Origin: JBKPCD01 sp046727175
GTDB taxonomy: Bacteria; Acidobacteriota; Vicinamibacteria; Vicinamibacterales; 2-12-FULL-66-21
Reading direction: 5' to 3'
Assembly: GCA_046727175.1 (NCBI GenBank)
Contig: JBKPCD010000106.1
Coordinates: 1 to 50,259 of the forward strand
Length of the DNA stretch: 50,259 nt
The position numbers were made by a program, and so were the translations under genes. Positions 7,955 through 17,242 of the stretch are shown here, piece after piece. The notes below the pieces were generated by a model that was not told where the DNA came from, ran no database searches, and saw only the letters and a program-made list of their open reading frames with translations. How positions within the stretch are numbered: position 1 is the stretch's first letter; each line of letters starts with the position of its first letter.

Positions 7955-10069
7955 TCATGGGGCGGCCATGATCCATACGCCCCACTTTCCCGACTGTCGG
8001 CTGTGGTAAGCGATGAGCTGACCATCGGGCGACCAGGTGTATTCCTCGGCGGATGGATCCGCAATTACTTTGTGCATCGTCGCGGTTGCGACATCGAGCA
8101 ACCACGCGCCGTCACGGAATACTTGAAAGATCACTCGCCCTCCGTCTGGCGATACTGCTGGTGTTCGCACGAGATGGCCGGCTCTGGGTGATCGGAAGAC
8201 CCGCCGACCGCCTGCGACCACATTCAACACAATCAGACGATCCTCGTGGCTATACGCGATTCGACGCCCATCCGGGAACCAGGATGCGCCCCATGCTTGT
8301 CCGTACCGATGCGAAGTCAAACGCCGCAGCTCTCCGGTTCTGCGATGCAGAAGCCACAGATTCCAGACGCGTGGCTGCAGTTGTTCGCCACGTATGAAGG
8401 CGAGCGATTCGCCGTCGGGCGACCAGCTTGGGACCGCAGCGTAGCCCTCTCCACTCACGCGTTGAGCGTGCGTGCCGTCCGCGTCGGCGACGTAGACCGC
8501 CCTTTCCCCGTCGCGATCGGAATCAAACGCGATGTGTGACCCGTCTGGTGAGGGTCGTACGTGGAAGTTGCGCGAATCATCGTCGATGAGACGCGTGACG
8601 TGAAGGACCTCGCCTTTGCTGTCGGTATCTGCACGGAGCAGCGCGCTACGGCCGGCGCTCTGCGCATGATAGAAGATTGCGTTCCCAACCGGACCGAATG
8701 TGGGCGAGTACGTCACGGCATCTGCTGCCAGGCCTTCTGCGCGGTGCGCATGGAGCGGGGTCAGACCCAACGAGGGGCTCGACGGCCCGTTCGTTCGGGA
8801 CGGATGTGATCTCTGTTTGCGGTCTGCGCGATTGGATCCTGCCGAATTCCGGGCCTCACGACCTGCGAGCGGGCCCGGCGGCTCGTTTTCGGCGCGTTCG
8901 GTCGGGCGTCCAGTGGTTGTCGTGCCGGTGGCCGTCGATGCTGGGGATCGTTCTACAGGCACCCGCAAGAGAAGCAGCATGCCGGTCACCAGCACCGAAC
9001 CGATGACGAACACGCGAACAAGGCGCGCTCCTCCCACGAGGATGCTCGTTGGCTCGGCGAGACGCGCGTCGCCGGCTCGCCCGGGATTGTGGAGGGTCAC
9101 ACTATCCAAAGAAGCAGCGCGCGCAGGCGGAAGTACCTCCTCTGATGGAAAGAGCACCGCATCCTGCGGGAACTCGAGTTGGATAATCTCGATCGTCTCG
9201 CGTGGCGCAGGCGCGACGCCGGCTAGCTCGGGCCCTGATACAAGCGGTTCGTCTTTCTCCATCTGGAGCAGTGGCCAGATGGAGCTCACGACCATCTGTT
9301 CGTCGAGTCCGGCCGCACGCGAATAACGTATCAGCTGTGTACGCCCATAGAGGCCTGCTGGCCAGTTGCGGAGATATCCCCATTCGAGTTGCCGGAGTAG
9401 CGCTACGGGAATGCGGCTGCGCGTCGCGATCTCGTCAAGGGTCAGGCCCGTGGCTCGACGCGCGCGACGGATATCTGAGATCGTCAGCGATCTTCCGTCT
9501 GCCGGCGGGACAGAGGTTTCCAGATCGCTTGGATCGTGAAACGGTCTGTCAACGTTCCGCCGAACCCCGGCGAGATTGATCGGAATTGGTTCGACGGCGT
9601 CCTGACCGGCCGACCGATCCTCGGCAGAAGCGGTGAGAGCGACCACCCGAAGCGCGAGATCTCTCGCTGTAACGCGAGGGTCTGCCGACGCGAACAAGCC
9701 GAGCGTGTGCGCGAACCTCTCGAGTGACGGATATGCCGCGGGTTTCTCCACGCGCCCAGCGCGGGCAAGAACGAGATCGAGCGCCCGACGTACCGGATCG
9801 TCGACTCGGACCGCGCAAGTCTCCAGCACTGTCGCGAGCAGTTTGGCGGCACGAGCCACCGTAAGCTGCCCCGCGGCAACAGGCCCGTCGATCGAGATCT
9901 CACCGGTTGTCGACACCCGCATGACGGCCGGCGAGGCGATCCCGCGCAACTCACCTCGGGCGACGCGGAGCGTGAGCTCCCGTACAATCGTGACTGCCTC
10001 TGAGGTCCGCAGACAAATCCCCGCCCGAGCCAGCTCTGCTAGCGACACCCGCCGATCCATCCTGGACAT
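7955..10069 (-). CDS. HTH / transmembrane / PD40-propeller signalling protein
   Basis: A 704-residue multidomain protein. Residues 7-160 resemble the degenerate kinase-like helical domain found at the N-terminus of acidobacterial signalling proteins (VSLAELARAGICLRTSEAVTI). Residues 195-260 are an XRE/RodZ-type HTH (IRRARRATGLTLDEIATRS, with the RodZ-like YGRTQLIRYSRAAGL). One membrane helix lies at 350-370. After a Ser/Thr/Arg-rich linker, residues 445-704 hold TolB/WD40-like PD40 repeats (PSPDGSHIAFDSDRDG, PSWSPDGESLAF, WFPDGRRIAYS, YTWSPDGQLIAYH). The layout resembles a one-component sensor with a cytoplasmic HTH and an external propeller. Start ATG 10069, or ATG 10060. Function inferred only. 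Confidence 0.8.
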   Translation of the reverse strand: MSRMDRRVSLAELARAGICLRTSEAVTIVRELTLRVARGELRGIASPAVMRVSTTGEISIDGPVAAGQLTVARAAKLLATVLETCAVRVDDPVRRALDLVLARAGRVEKPAAYPSLERFAHTLGLFASADPRVTARDLALRVVALTASAEDRSAGQDAVEPIPINLAGVRRNVDRPFHDPSDLETSVPPADGRSLTISDIRRARRATGLTLDEIATRSRIPVALLRQLEWGYLRNWPAGLYGRTQLIRYSRAAGLDEQMVVSSIWPLLQMEKDEPLVSGPELAGVAPAPRETIEIIQLEFPQDAVLFPSEEVLPPARAASLDSVTLHNPGRAGDARLAEPTSILVGGARLVRVFVIGSVLVTGMLLLLRVPVERSPASTATGTTTTGRPTERAENEPPGPLAGREARNSAGSNRADRKQRSHPSRTNGPSSPSLGLTPLHAHRAEGLAADAVTYSPTFGPVGNAIFYHAQSAGRSALLRADTDSKGEVLHVTRLIDDDSRNFHVRPSPDGSHIAFDSDRDGERAVYVADADGTHAQRVSGEGYAAVPSWSPDGESLAFIRGEQLQPRVWNLWLLHRRTGELRRLTSHRYGQAWGASWFPDGRRIAYSHEDRLIVLNVVAGGRRVFRSPRAGHLVRTPAVSPDGGRVIFQVFRDGAWLLDVATATMHKVIADPSAEEYTWSPDGQLIAYHSRQSGKWGVWIMAAP

Positions 10070-10260
10070 TTTGTCTAGGCGATTGCGAGTTGCTTGCCAC
10101 GTTGTCTTCGTGCGCTTGCCTCAAAACTGAGAAAGATTGCGCACCGGAGAATCCGAGGTCGTGAACAGATGACCGAGCGTGTGGCCAGCCGTCCATGGGA
10201 GGCCACAGCTCTGGTGAACGAAGTCGCCTCGCAATCCTGCATTCGCACGGTCCAGAGCCT

Positions 10261-10725
10261 TCACATCGATACGGTGGGGCTGGCGCGAGCGACCCACCAG
10301 AGTGCGGCCATCCAGAACAGTTGCAGCGGCAGCCGCCAGACGAGTGGAGTGGCGCGGCGCCCCGCCACGACGAGTCCAGCTCGAGCCGCGCGTACGTTTG
10401 CAGGGAACATCGCCGCCAACAGAACGCTCAGGGCATGTGCGGCGGCCGCCTTCGTTTCTGGTACCAACAATCCGATTGCCCCGATCAGTTCGAGGACGCC
10501 AGTGGCCGTTACCAGGAGCCCCGGCGCGGGCAGACCGGCGGGTACCATTCGAATCAGGTCAGACCTCGTGCGCGGATGAAAATGTGAGATGGCCGTGAAC
10601 GTAAACATCGCGGCAAACGCGAAACGTAAAGCTCCGCTCCACGAGTCCGCCTGATCGAAGTAGCCGGCGACTCCGATCCAGCGGAAGAGCGTCCAGGCGA
10701 CGACCATCACAATCAGCGGTGCCAT
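10261..10725 (-). CDS. DoxX family membrane protein
   Basis: About 154 residues with four hydrophobic helices and the DoxX features FTAISHFHPRTRSDLIRMVP and GVLELIGAIGLLVP. The GTG at 10731 is in frame, but GGAG lies eight bases before the ATG at 10725, so ATG is preferred. DoxX proteins sit in the inner membrane and are tied to quinone or thiosulfate redox chemistry in some species; most are uncharacterised. It is separated from the HTH-propeller gene by about 190 bp in which nothing else is seen. Confidence 0.85.
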   Translation of the reverse strand: MAPLIVMVVAWTLFRWIGVAGYFDQADSWSGALRFAFAAMFTFTAISHFHPRTRSDLIRMVPAGLPAPGLLVTATGVLELIGAIGLLVPETKAAAAHALSVLLAAMFPANVRAARAGLVVAGRRATPLVWRLPLQLFWMAALWWVARASPTVSM

Positions 10726-10879
10726 ATCCACGACTCCGCCGTCCGATCATCAAGAGCGCGACGGCCGAGGAATAGCAATGAAGGGTGCTTGGGTTGCTTC
10801 ATGCAGGGTTGAATGTATGCGAGCAAACCCGTAGCGTCTTGAACGAATTGGCTACGTCAGAGCATGCGACAATGGCGAC

Positions 10880-12043
10880 ATGCTGCTTCCGGTCCAAGGT
10901 ATCAAGCATCTGCGTCTACTTCGGCGTCGCGTTCGGAAGGCGGGCAGACGGCTCCGCGAAGCTCGGGTGCTGGTCTCGACGCTCAGGTCCCCTTACCGGC
11001 CGGTCGCCGCTCATCTCATCCCGACGCGCCGTTGCAATCTCGCGTGCAGCTACTGCAACGAGTACGACGATCATTCGTCACCGGTTGCCGCCGAGGACGT
11101 CCTGTCGCGCATCGATCGTCTCACCGGCCTCGGCACGGGCATCATCACCCTCAGCGGTGGGGAACCTCTGCTCCATCCTGATCTCGACGTGATCATCCGT
11201 CGCATTCGCGACCGTGGATCGATCGCCACGCTCATCACGAATGGATATCTTCTCACTCGCGAGCGAATCCTACGACTGAATCGCGCCGGCCTCGACCATC
11301 TGCAGATCAGCATCGACAACGTCGTTCCCGATGACGTCTCGAAAAAGAGCTTGAAGGTTCTCGATCAGAAACTGCGATGGCTGGCGGAAGATGCCGAGTT
11401 CGACGTGATCATCAACTCAGTCGTTGGCAGCGCGATCCGACATCCTGAGGATGCACTAACGATCGCACAGCGGGCCCGGGCGCTCGGCTTTTCGACGACA
11501 GTCGGCATCATCCACGATGGTGGAGGGCAGTTGCCCCCGCTCGAAGAACGGCAACGCGAGGTTCTCGGAAAAGTCGTCGCAATCGGCAAGTCCGTGTTCG
11601 ACTTTGCGAACTACAACCGGTTTCAGAAAAACCTCGCGAACGGTCTCCCGAACGAATGGCACTGTGGCGCCGGCTGTCGATACCTCTACATCTGCGAAGA
11701 TGGCCTCGTGCACTGGTGCTCACAACAGCGCGGTCATCCAGGCATTCCGTTGGACCACTACACTCCCGACGATCTCCGGCGCGAGTACCACCAGGTGAAG
11801 AGTTGCGCGCCTCATTGCACCATCGGCTGCGTGCATCGGGTGGCACAAGTCGATGAATTGCGACAGAACCCGACGCTGACGCTGGCGCGATGGTTCTCGG
11901 CGCCCGATCGCGGTAATCGACCGCGCATGCCGTTGCCGGTGAGAGCCTTGATGTGGACGTTCGTCACCAATCCATGCCGTGACGTGTTTCGCCGGACGGC
12001 GGTGCGTGTGTTTGGCGCAGCGCGTCGACCTCGATTGCCTTGA
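10880..12043 (+). CDS. Radical SAM protein with SPASM-like C-terminus
   Basis: A 387-residue radical SAM enzyme. The 4Fe-4S motif CNLACSYC (Cys52, Cys56, Cys59) is followed by the SAM-binding GGEP (93-96) and a TIM-barrel pattern (LITNGYLLT, LQISIDNV). The C-terminal third has more cysteines (HCGAGCRYLYICEDGLVHWC, then CAPHCTIGC), suggesting one or two auxiliary clusters as in SPASM proteins. The basic N-terminal 40 residues may be an interaction or membrane-surface segment. MoaA/PqqE/AlbA-like chemistry is possible, but no precursor peptide or cofactor genes are adjacent. No Shine-Dalgarno before the ATG. Confidence 0.85.
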   Translation: MLLPVQGIKHLRLLRRRVRKAGRRLREARVLVSTLRSPYRPVAAHLIPTRRCNLACSYCNEYDDHSSPVAAEDVLSRIDRLTGLGTGIITLSGGEPLLHPDLDVIIRRIRDRGSIATLITNGYLLTRERILRLNRAGLDHLQISIDNVVPDDVSKKSLKVLDQKLRWLAEDAEFDVIINSVVGSAIRHPEDALTIAQRARALGFSTTVGIIHDGGGQLPPLEERQREVLGKVVAIGKSVFDFANYNRFQKNLANGLPNEWHCGAGCRYLYICEDGLVHWCSQQRGHPGIPLDHYTPDDLRREYHQVKSCAPHCTIGCVHRVAQVDELRQNPTLTLARWFSAPDRGNRPRMPLPVRALMWTFVTNPCRDVFRRTAVRVFGAARRPRLP

Positions 12044-12161
12044 TTCTCTCGCACGGGGTTCAACCGGCCGCGCTGCTGGATCCCGGAACGGCAATCGGGT
12101 TAAGCAGCGACGTTACTCTTCGCACGGAGTGGTTTCAGTGCAGGCACCCAGGCGACAACCT

Positions 12162-12208
12162 CCTCGATCATCAGCGTCCATCGACGTTCGCGTCGATCGA
12201 GGTTTTAT
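12162..12208 (+). terminator. Probable intrinsic terminator
   Basis: CCTCGATC (12162-12169) pairs with GATCGAGG (12195-12202), followed at once by TTTTATCTT. An alternative inner hairpin ATCGACG-TTCG-CGTCGAT (12180-12197) shares bases with it. It lies about 120 bp after the radical SAM stop; the rest of 12044-12346 holds no credible gene. Confidence 0.5.
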
Positions 12209-12346
12209 CTTGGATTCGTTCCTCGCGCCGGCAGCAGGATCGGAGCGCTGACATCTCGGACCAGATCCACGATCTCGAGCGATTCGTCATTACCGCGCTG
12301 GCGGAGGATCGGGACGCGTCACCTGCATGCCGTCACTGAGTGCGCG

Positions 12347-13471
12347 TCAGTCCCCCAGGCAGGTGCCGACGGCACGGGCCGCGGCAATCCATGGGTGATC
12401 GAGCGGCACCTGCTTTCGATTGCCGGCGACTTGGTCGAGCGGTACCGGCTGCGCGCCATCCCCGCGCGCCGCGACCATCACTCCGAAGATACGCTCCTCA
12501 ATCAAGTCGGCGCACGCAGTGCCGAGCCGCGTGGCAAGCAAGCGGTCCGCGGCCGATGGCGTGCCGCCCCGCTGCACGTAGCCGAGGATACTGACACGAC
12601 ACTCCAGCCCCGTCAGTTTCTCCAGTTGGCGTGACAGGCGCAGCGTGTTGCCCGTGTGCTGCTGATCCAGCTCGGCTAGCTCAGCGCTCGCCCGCTGCAA
12701 CGCCGCCTCACTTCTGGCCTTCGACTTGCGCGCCTTGGCCTCCTGGAAGCGGGCCGCATATTCGCGAGACAACGCGCCCTCGGCGATCGCAACGATGCTG
12801 AAATTCGTGCCCAGCTGGCTGCGCCGCCGGATCGCTTTGGCAACCTGCTCGACGCTGTAAGGAATCTCCGGAATCAGGATGACGTCGGCGCCGCCGGCGA
12901 GTCCTGCCCCCAGCGTGAGCCACCCGACGCGATGCCCCATCAGCTCCACCACGATGATGCGGTGGTGGCTGTGGGCAGTGCTGTGCAAGCGGTCAACTGC
13001 CTCCGTGGCGATCCCGAGAGCGGTGTCGAACCCGAAGCTGGTATCGGTCAGCACGACGTCGTTGTCGATCGTCTTGGGCAGAGTAATGAGCTGAAGGCCT
13101 TTCTCCAACAGGCGGATCGCGTTCTTCTGTGTGCCGTCGCCTCCGATACAGACCACGGCATCGAGCGCGTTTTTCTTGCAGTTCGCGAGAATCACGTCGC
13201 GCACATCACGAATGCGCCCGTTGCGCTCGATGCGGTGCGGTTTGATGCGGCTGGTGCCGAGAACTGTCCCGCCGACTGTGAGAATGCCAGCCAGGGAGTG
13301 CCTGTCGAGCGGAAGAGTACGATTCTCGATGAGCCCGAGAAAGCCATCGCGAATGCCGACAACCTCGATGCGACGGCCGAGTGCGGCCTTTCCGACGCCG
13401 CGAATCGCCGCGTTCAGTCCAGGGCAGTCGCCGCCGGCTGTCAGGATGCCGATTCGTTTGATGCGCTTCAT
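12347..13471 (-). CDS. pfkA: 6-phosphofructokinase
   Basis: A 374-residue PfkA-family enzyme from ATG 13471 (MKRIKRIGILTAGGDCPGLN). The upstream in-frame extension is not family-like. GGDGT (110-114) and PKTIDND (132-138) mark the active site. Gly at the second site of GGDG is typical of ATP users, while Lys in PKTIDND is typical of PPi users; the same Gly/Lys mix is known in ATP-dependent actinobacterial PFKs, so ATP is favoured. It phosphorylates fructose 6-phosphate in glycolysis. A Lys/Arg/Ala-rich insertion (around residues 245-285) makes it longer than E. coli PfkA. Glycogen phosphorylase is encoded about 4 kb away. Confidence 0.93.
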   Translation of the reverse strand: MKRIKRIGILTAGGDCPGLNAAIRGVGKAALGRRIEVVGIRDGFLGLIENRTLPLDRHSLAGILTVGGTVLGTSRIKPHRIERNGRIRDVRDVILANCKKNALDAVVCIGGDGTQKNAIRLLEKGLQLITLPKTIDNDVVLTDTSFGFDTALGIATEAVDRLHSTAHSHHRIIVVELMGHRVGWLTLGAGLAGGADVILIPEIPYSVEQVAKAIRRRSQLGTNFSIVAIAEGALSREYAARFQEAKARKSKARSEAALQRASAELAELDQQHTGNTLRLSRQLEKLTGLECRVSILGYVQRGGTPSAADRLLATRLGTACADLIEERIFGVMVAARGDGAQPVPLDQVAGNRKQVPLDHPWIAAARAVGTCLGD

Positions 13472-13534
13472 GTGGACGGCGTTCCTCGCGATGTGGCTAC
13501 CCCCTACCATACGGCCTCGCGTCGCGCCGTTCAA

Positions 13535-13651
13535 CTATCCTGAGCGAGAACAAGATAGTGAATGGTTCCTGCGGGGGACGAAGAGCAGAAGCCCCATCAC
13601 GAGCGCAAGGGCAGCCAGCGCGAGCCATGCTCGCTGAGCGAGGGTCTTCAT
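13535..13651 (-). pseudogene. 5' stump of an isoprenylcysteine methyltransferase-like gene
   Basis: Reading left from ATG 13651, the first 28 codons (MKTLAQRAWLALAALALVMG, then LLLFVP) match the N-terminal helix of isoprenylcysteine carboxyl methyltransferase-like membrane proteins. After a five-C run (13573-13577) the frame is off by one base; the shifted frame continues PAGTIHY, the expected family sequence. Homology ends within about 15 codons, next to the pfkA start. The gene is thus both frameshifted and 3'-truncated. No credible gene between 13652 and 13840. Confidence 0.6.
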
Positions 13652-13840
13652 GAGACAGGCCCTCTATCGACGTTGCGCCGCGCCCGTCCAGGCGCGCGCG
13701 GAACGCCACGAGCATTCGATTTGTCATTGCGCACCTCTGCCCGAGCGCCACGCGTCGATGAAGATATCGAGTTGCTGGCCGATGAACAGCGGAACATTGT
13801 CTCGCTCGACGCTATAAATGATCTGGAGTAAGGAGGCAAA

Positions 13841-14389
13841 ATGTCGGTCTTTACGAATCCCGCCTCGCGTTCGATCGAACAAGCCCGTGAGTACACGGCT
13901 GCCGTATTGGAGCTTCTCGGATCGAATGATCCGATGCACGTGCTCCGTAGCACCCCAGACGCCGTGCGAAACGGAGTCGTCGATCTCACGGAGCGTGAAC
14001 TCTCCCAGCCGGAGGCGCCCGGCAAGTGGTCGGTTCGGCACGTGGTCCGACACCTCGCGGATTCCGACCTGGTGTGGGGATACCGCGTGCGCCTGGTTCT
14101 TGCACAGGACCGCCCGCCGCTCACCGGCTACGATCAGGATCGGTGGGCAGAACGCCTCCATTACGACCAAGCACCAGTCGAAGTGGCGCTCGAAGAGTTC
14201 AGTATGCTTCGGCGATCGAATCTGCACTTGATCGCTGGTGCGTCGTCGGACGACCTCGAGCGCGTCGGCGTTCACGCAGAACGCGGAGAGGAAAGCGTCG
14301 CGTACATGATTCGGCTCTATGCGGGCCATGATTTGCTGCATCTTGCTCAGCTCGCACGAATCCACCAGGCGATACTCGCCGCGCGCTGA
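13841..14389 (+). CDS. DinB family protein
   Basis: A 182-residue four-helix-bundle protein with the DinB/YfiT metal triad His71 (RHVVRHLADSD), His163 and His167 (YAGHDLLHLAQL). AGGAGG lies seven bases before the ATG, one of the best ribosome sites in the window. Members bind Ni or Zn; a few are thiol transferases, most are unassigned. GKWSVRHVVRHLADSD and the position of the triad make the family call safe. It stands alone on this strand between the methyltransferase stump and the RND pump remnant. Confidence 0.87.
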   Translation: MSVFTNPASRSIEQAREYTAAVLELLGSNDPMHVLRSTPDAVRNGVVDLTERELSQPEAPGKWSVRHVVRHLADSDLVWGYRVRLVLAQDRPPLTGYDQDRWAERLHYDQAPVEVALEEFSMLRRSNLHLIAGASSDDLERVGVHAERGEESVAYMIRLYAGHDLLHLAQLARIHQAILAAR

Positions 14390-14598
14390 ACGACCGATAT
14401 CGCGTGGCGAGACGATACCGCACTGAACAGTCTTCGTTGACACTGCGCAGCGTGAAGCGATGGGTCTCACCCGGACGAATCCTGTGGAGGCTCCACGTCG
14501 GGCTGTCGACGACCTGATCCTCGCAGCCGCGTCGATTCATAAGCCTGAGCTAGTCCCCTGGAACCGTGATGACTTGCACAAGTCAGGCAGCCGATCGT

Positions 14599-14836
14599 CG
14601 TCAGGTACGCATACCGATTGACGCGCTCGTCCACGATCCCACTCGCGATCGATACCTCGTCTACACGCTGGAGCAGAAGGACGAACACCAGCGCGGTCAA
14701 GGCCATCGACGTACGCCCTGGACCGCTCGTGGGGAATCAAGTGTCGATCCTCGACGGCCTCACGGCCGGCCAACGGATCGTCGCGTCGGGGGCGAACCTG
14801 CTTCGCCCCGGTGATGTTGTGAAGGCGATTGAGTAG
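14599..14836 (+). pseudogene. C-terminal remnant of an RND efflux periplasmic adaptor (HlyD family)
   Basis: One frame gives RIPIDALVHDPTRDRYLVYT; after a frameshift near 14690-14700 a second frame continues AVKAIDVRPGPLVGNQVS and ends RIVASGANLLRPGDVVKAIE. Together they match the last beta-barrel/membrane-proximal part of RND adaptor proteins. The N-terminal three quarters are absent. It is followed 23 bp later by the matching permease remnant, so it is one decayed efflux operon. Nothing is seen in 14390-14598. Confidence 0.7.
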
Positions 14837-14859
14837 ATATCACGAACGAGCCAGACGCC

Positions 14860-15931
14860 ATGGATACTGATTTTGACATGGCTCCGCTGCGCCATAGCAT
14901 GGCTCGGTTCTTTGTCGAGAACCGACACGTGTCGTGGGTCCTCCTTGCCGGAGTGATTGCCTGGGGGATCTGGGCGTACGCGGCGATGCCCAAACGGAAG
15001 GATCCAGACATACCTGTTCGGCAGGTTGCGGTGGTGACGCCGTGGCCAGGCCAGAGTGCGGAGAGAGTCGAACAGCTCGTCACGCGCAAGATCGAGGAAC
15101 GCGTCGCTCAAAACATTCGAGTCTCCGAAATCACGTCGACGACCCGGTCCGGACTCTCCGTTGTCTACGCCGAAGTCGATGAGAACACCCGAATCGACCC
15201 GGGCAAGGCGTTCGACGACACCAAAGTCAAGCTCGACGCGCTGACCGATTTACCCGAAGGTGCCGGACCGATTCAATACATCAAGGATTTTGGTGAAACC
15301 TCGGCGCTGATGCTCACGGTGGCCAGTCCCCCCGCAAGCGGTCCGCGGCTCCAACTGCTCGCGAGGCAGATCGCGGACGCCGCCGTGCCGGCACCTTCCA
15401 CGCTGGACGTAGTGGTCTGCAGGCCCGGTTCACCCGATCCGTCTTTCGTGCGTGAGGCAGCGGCGCTCTTAGGGCGATGCCCTCGTGCGTCAAGGCGTGG
15501 GAACGGATGTTCGAACGATTAACGGTGACAGTTTCGTGGTGATCAGACTCTCGACACGCACCGACGCGGGCGCATCGGTTCGCCCGGTCCGTCGGATATG
15601 GGAAGAACTGCCGCAACGAGCAGACATCCATCCCGATGTGTGGGATCCGATCGTCATCACGCCGGGCGTCTCGCTCGTCGACCTTCTGGCGCGAGAAGCC
15701 GGTCCGAAGTACTCGTACCGTGAGCTCGATGACTTTACCGATCGCATCGAAAAAGCGATCAAAATCGCGCCTGAAGCCTCGCGTGTCACCACGGTCGGCG
15801 TAATTGAGGAGCAAATTGAGGCGCGCTATTCTCAAAACCGGCTGGCGGCCTTCGGGATCATTCCAGCGGCAATCAGAGGAATCCTGCAAGGTCGCAACAC
15901 CACGCTGCCCACCGGGACGATGAACGCGTAA
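14860..15931 (+). pseudogene. Frameshifted, truncated RND efflux permease (AcrB family)
   Basis: The start is well preserved: one membrane helix (VSWVLLAGVIAWGIWAYAAM), then periplasmic porter sequence (VVTPWPGQSAERVEQLVTRK). Near 15470 a one-base insertion in a GGG run shifts the frame; the second frame continues DALVRQGVGTDVRTING through KYSYRELDDFTDRIEKAIK and YSQNRLAAFGIIPAAIRG, then stops at 15931. Only about 355 of about 1050 residues remain. It cannot make a working pump. An ECF sigma gene follows 48 bp later. Confidence 0.85.
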
Positions 15932-15979
15932 CGCGAGGTTTCGCGGCCGTGTGACAATGAGCTTCCACTTCTGATTCCA

Positions 15980-17242
15980 ATGCGCGAAGAGATACCCGCC
16001 GAGATCGAAATGGTTTTCCGACGCGAATCGGGTCGTCTGATTTCGGTGCTCACGCGTATCCTCGGGCCCGGAAACCTGGAGCTCGCGGAGGACGTGCTGC
16101 AGGAATCATTCGTTGCCGCGATGAGTGATTGGGTTCGACGAGGCGTTCCGGAGAACCCGTCGGCCTGGTTGCTCACGACCGCACGGAACCGCGCTATCGA
16201 CGCCATCCGCCGCGAGCGAACGCGCCGGACGTTCGCCACCGACCTCGCGATGTACCTCGACAGCGAGTGGACGCTCGCGCGGACCGTCGACGAAGCATTC
16301 GGCGAGAACTGGATCAAGGACGATCAGCTTCGCATGATCTTCATGTGTTGCCATCCGATGTTGTCGGTCGAGAGTCGGGTGACGCTGATCCTCAAGACCC
16401 TGTGCGGCTTGTCGGCGCCGGCGATTGCCCGAGCGCTGCTGACGACTGAGGCGACCGTCCACAAGCGCCTTTACCGGGCGCGACAAGTCTTGCGGGGTGC
16501 ACGATTCGAGTTACCGCCAGAGTCGGAGAGGCCCACGGCGCTCGAGACGGTGCACACGGCGCTCTATCTGTTGTTCAACGAAGGCTACCTGTCGACCGGC
16601 GAGAAACCGATACTCCGCGAGTTGTGCCGCGACGCGATGCTCCTCGCCGGGCTCCTGGTCGACGAGTCGTCGCTCGCCAACAGTCAGACCGTCGCGCTGC
16701 TCGCGCTCATGTGCTTCTCCGCCGCACGTTTCGACGCGCGCATCGACGAGGACGGCCGGCTCGTCCCGCTCGACCAGCAGGACCGTTCGCGTTGGGATCG
16801 CTCGCTCATTCGGCAGGGGTATCGGTACCTGGCCCGTTCATCAGCGATGGAGGCCGTTGCTGCTACGCGTTTTCATCTGGAGGCCGCGATCGCCGCCAGA
16901 CACTGCGAGGCGCCGACGTTCGACCAGACCGACTGGCCATCGATCTGCAGCTTGTACGACCGCCTGTTCGAAGTCGACCCGTCACCGATGGTCGAGCTGA
17001 ACCGCGCCGTTGCAATCTCATTTCGCGATGGGCCGCAGGCGGCCGTTCCAATCGTCGAGGCCATTCGGCTGGCTGGTCGACTTCCGCACAGCCATGCGGT
17101 CGCCGCCGTGCTCGCGACCCTGTACGCGCGGGCCGGTTCCGACGAACCGGCCCGGCGTTTCCTCGACGAGGCGCTCGCCCGAGCACGTACACCTCACGAG
17201 CGGGAGTTGATTGCACTGCAGACTGGGAGGGCACGCTCCTAG
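15980..17242 (+). CDS. ECF42-type RNA polymerase sigma factor
   Basis: A 420-residue sigma factor. Sigma-2 (RILGPGNLELAEDVLQESF, then PSAWLLTTARNRAIDAIRRE) and sigma-4 (LKTLCGLSAPAIARALLTTE) are followed by the long C-terminal extension (DUF6596 plus TPR-like helices, e.g. LYLLFNEGY) that defines ECF42. Members usually have no anti-sigma factor; the C-terminal extension is needed for activity, and the regulon often includes adjacent YCII/DGPF genes. Here a YCII gene is convergent and its stop overlaps this one in the palindrome CTAG. No Shine-Dalgarno seen. Confidence 0.93.
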   Translation: MREEIPAEIEMVFRRESGRLISVLTRILGPGNLELAEDVLQESFVAAMSDWVRRGVPENPSAWLLTTARNRAIDAIRRERTRRTFATDLAMYLDSEWTLARTVDEAFGENWIKDDQLRMIFMCCHPMLSVESRVTLILKTLCGLSAPAIARALLTTEATVHKRLYRARQVLRGARFELPPESERPTALETVHTALYLLFNEGYLSTGEKPILRELCRDAMLLAGLLVDESSLANSQTVALLALMCFSAARFDARIDEDGRLVPLDQQDRSRWDRSLIRQGYRYLARSSAMEAVAATRFHLEAAIAARHCEAPTFDQTDWPSICSLYDRLFEVDPSPMVELNRAVAISFRDGPQAAVPIVEAIRLAGRLPHSHAVAAVLATLYARAGSDEPARRFLDEALARARTPHERELIALQTGRARS

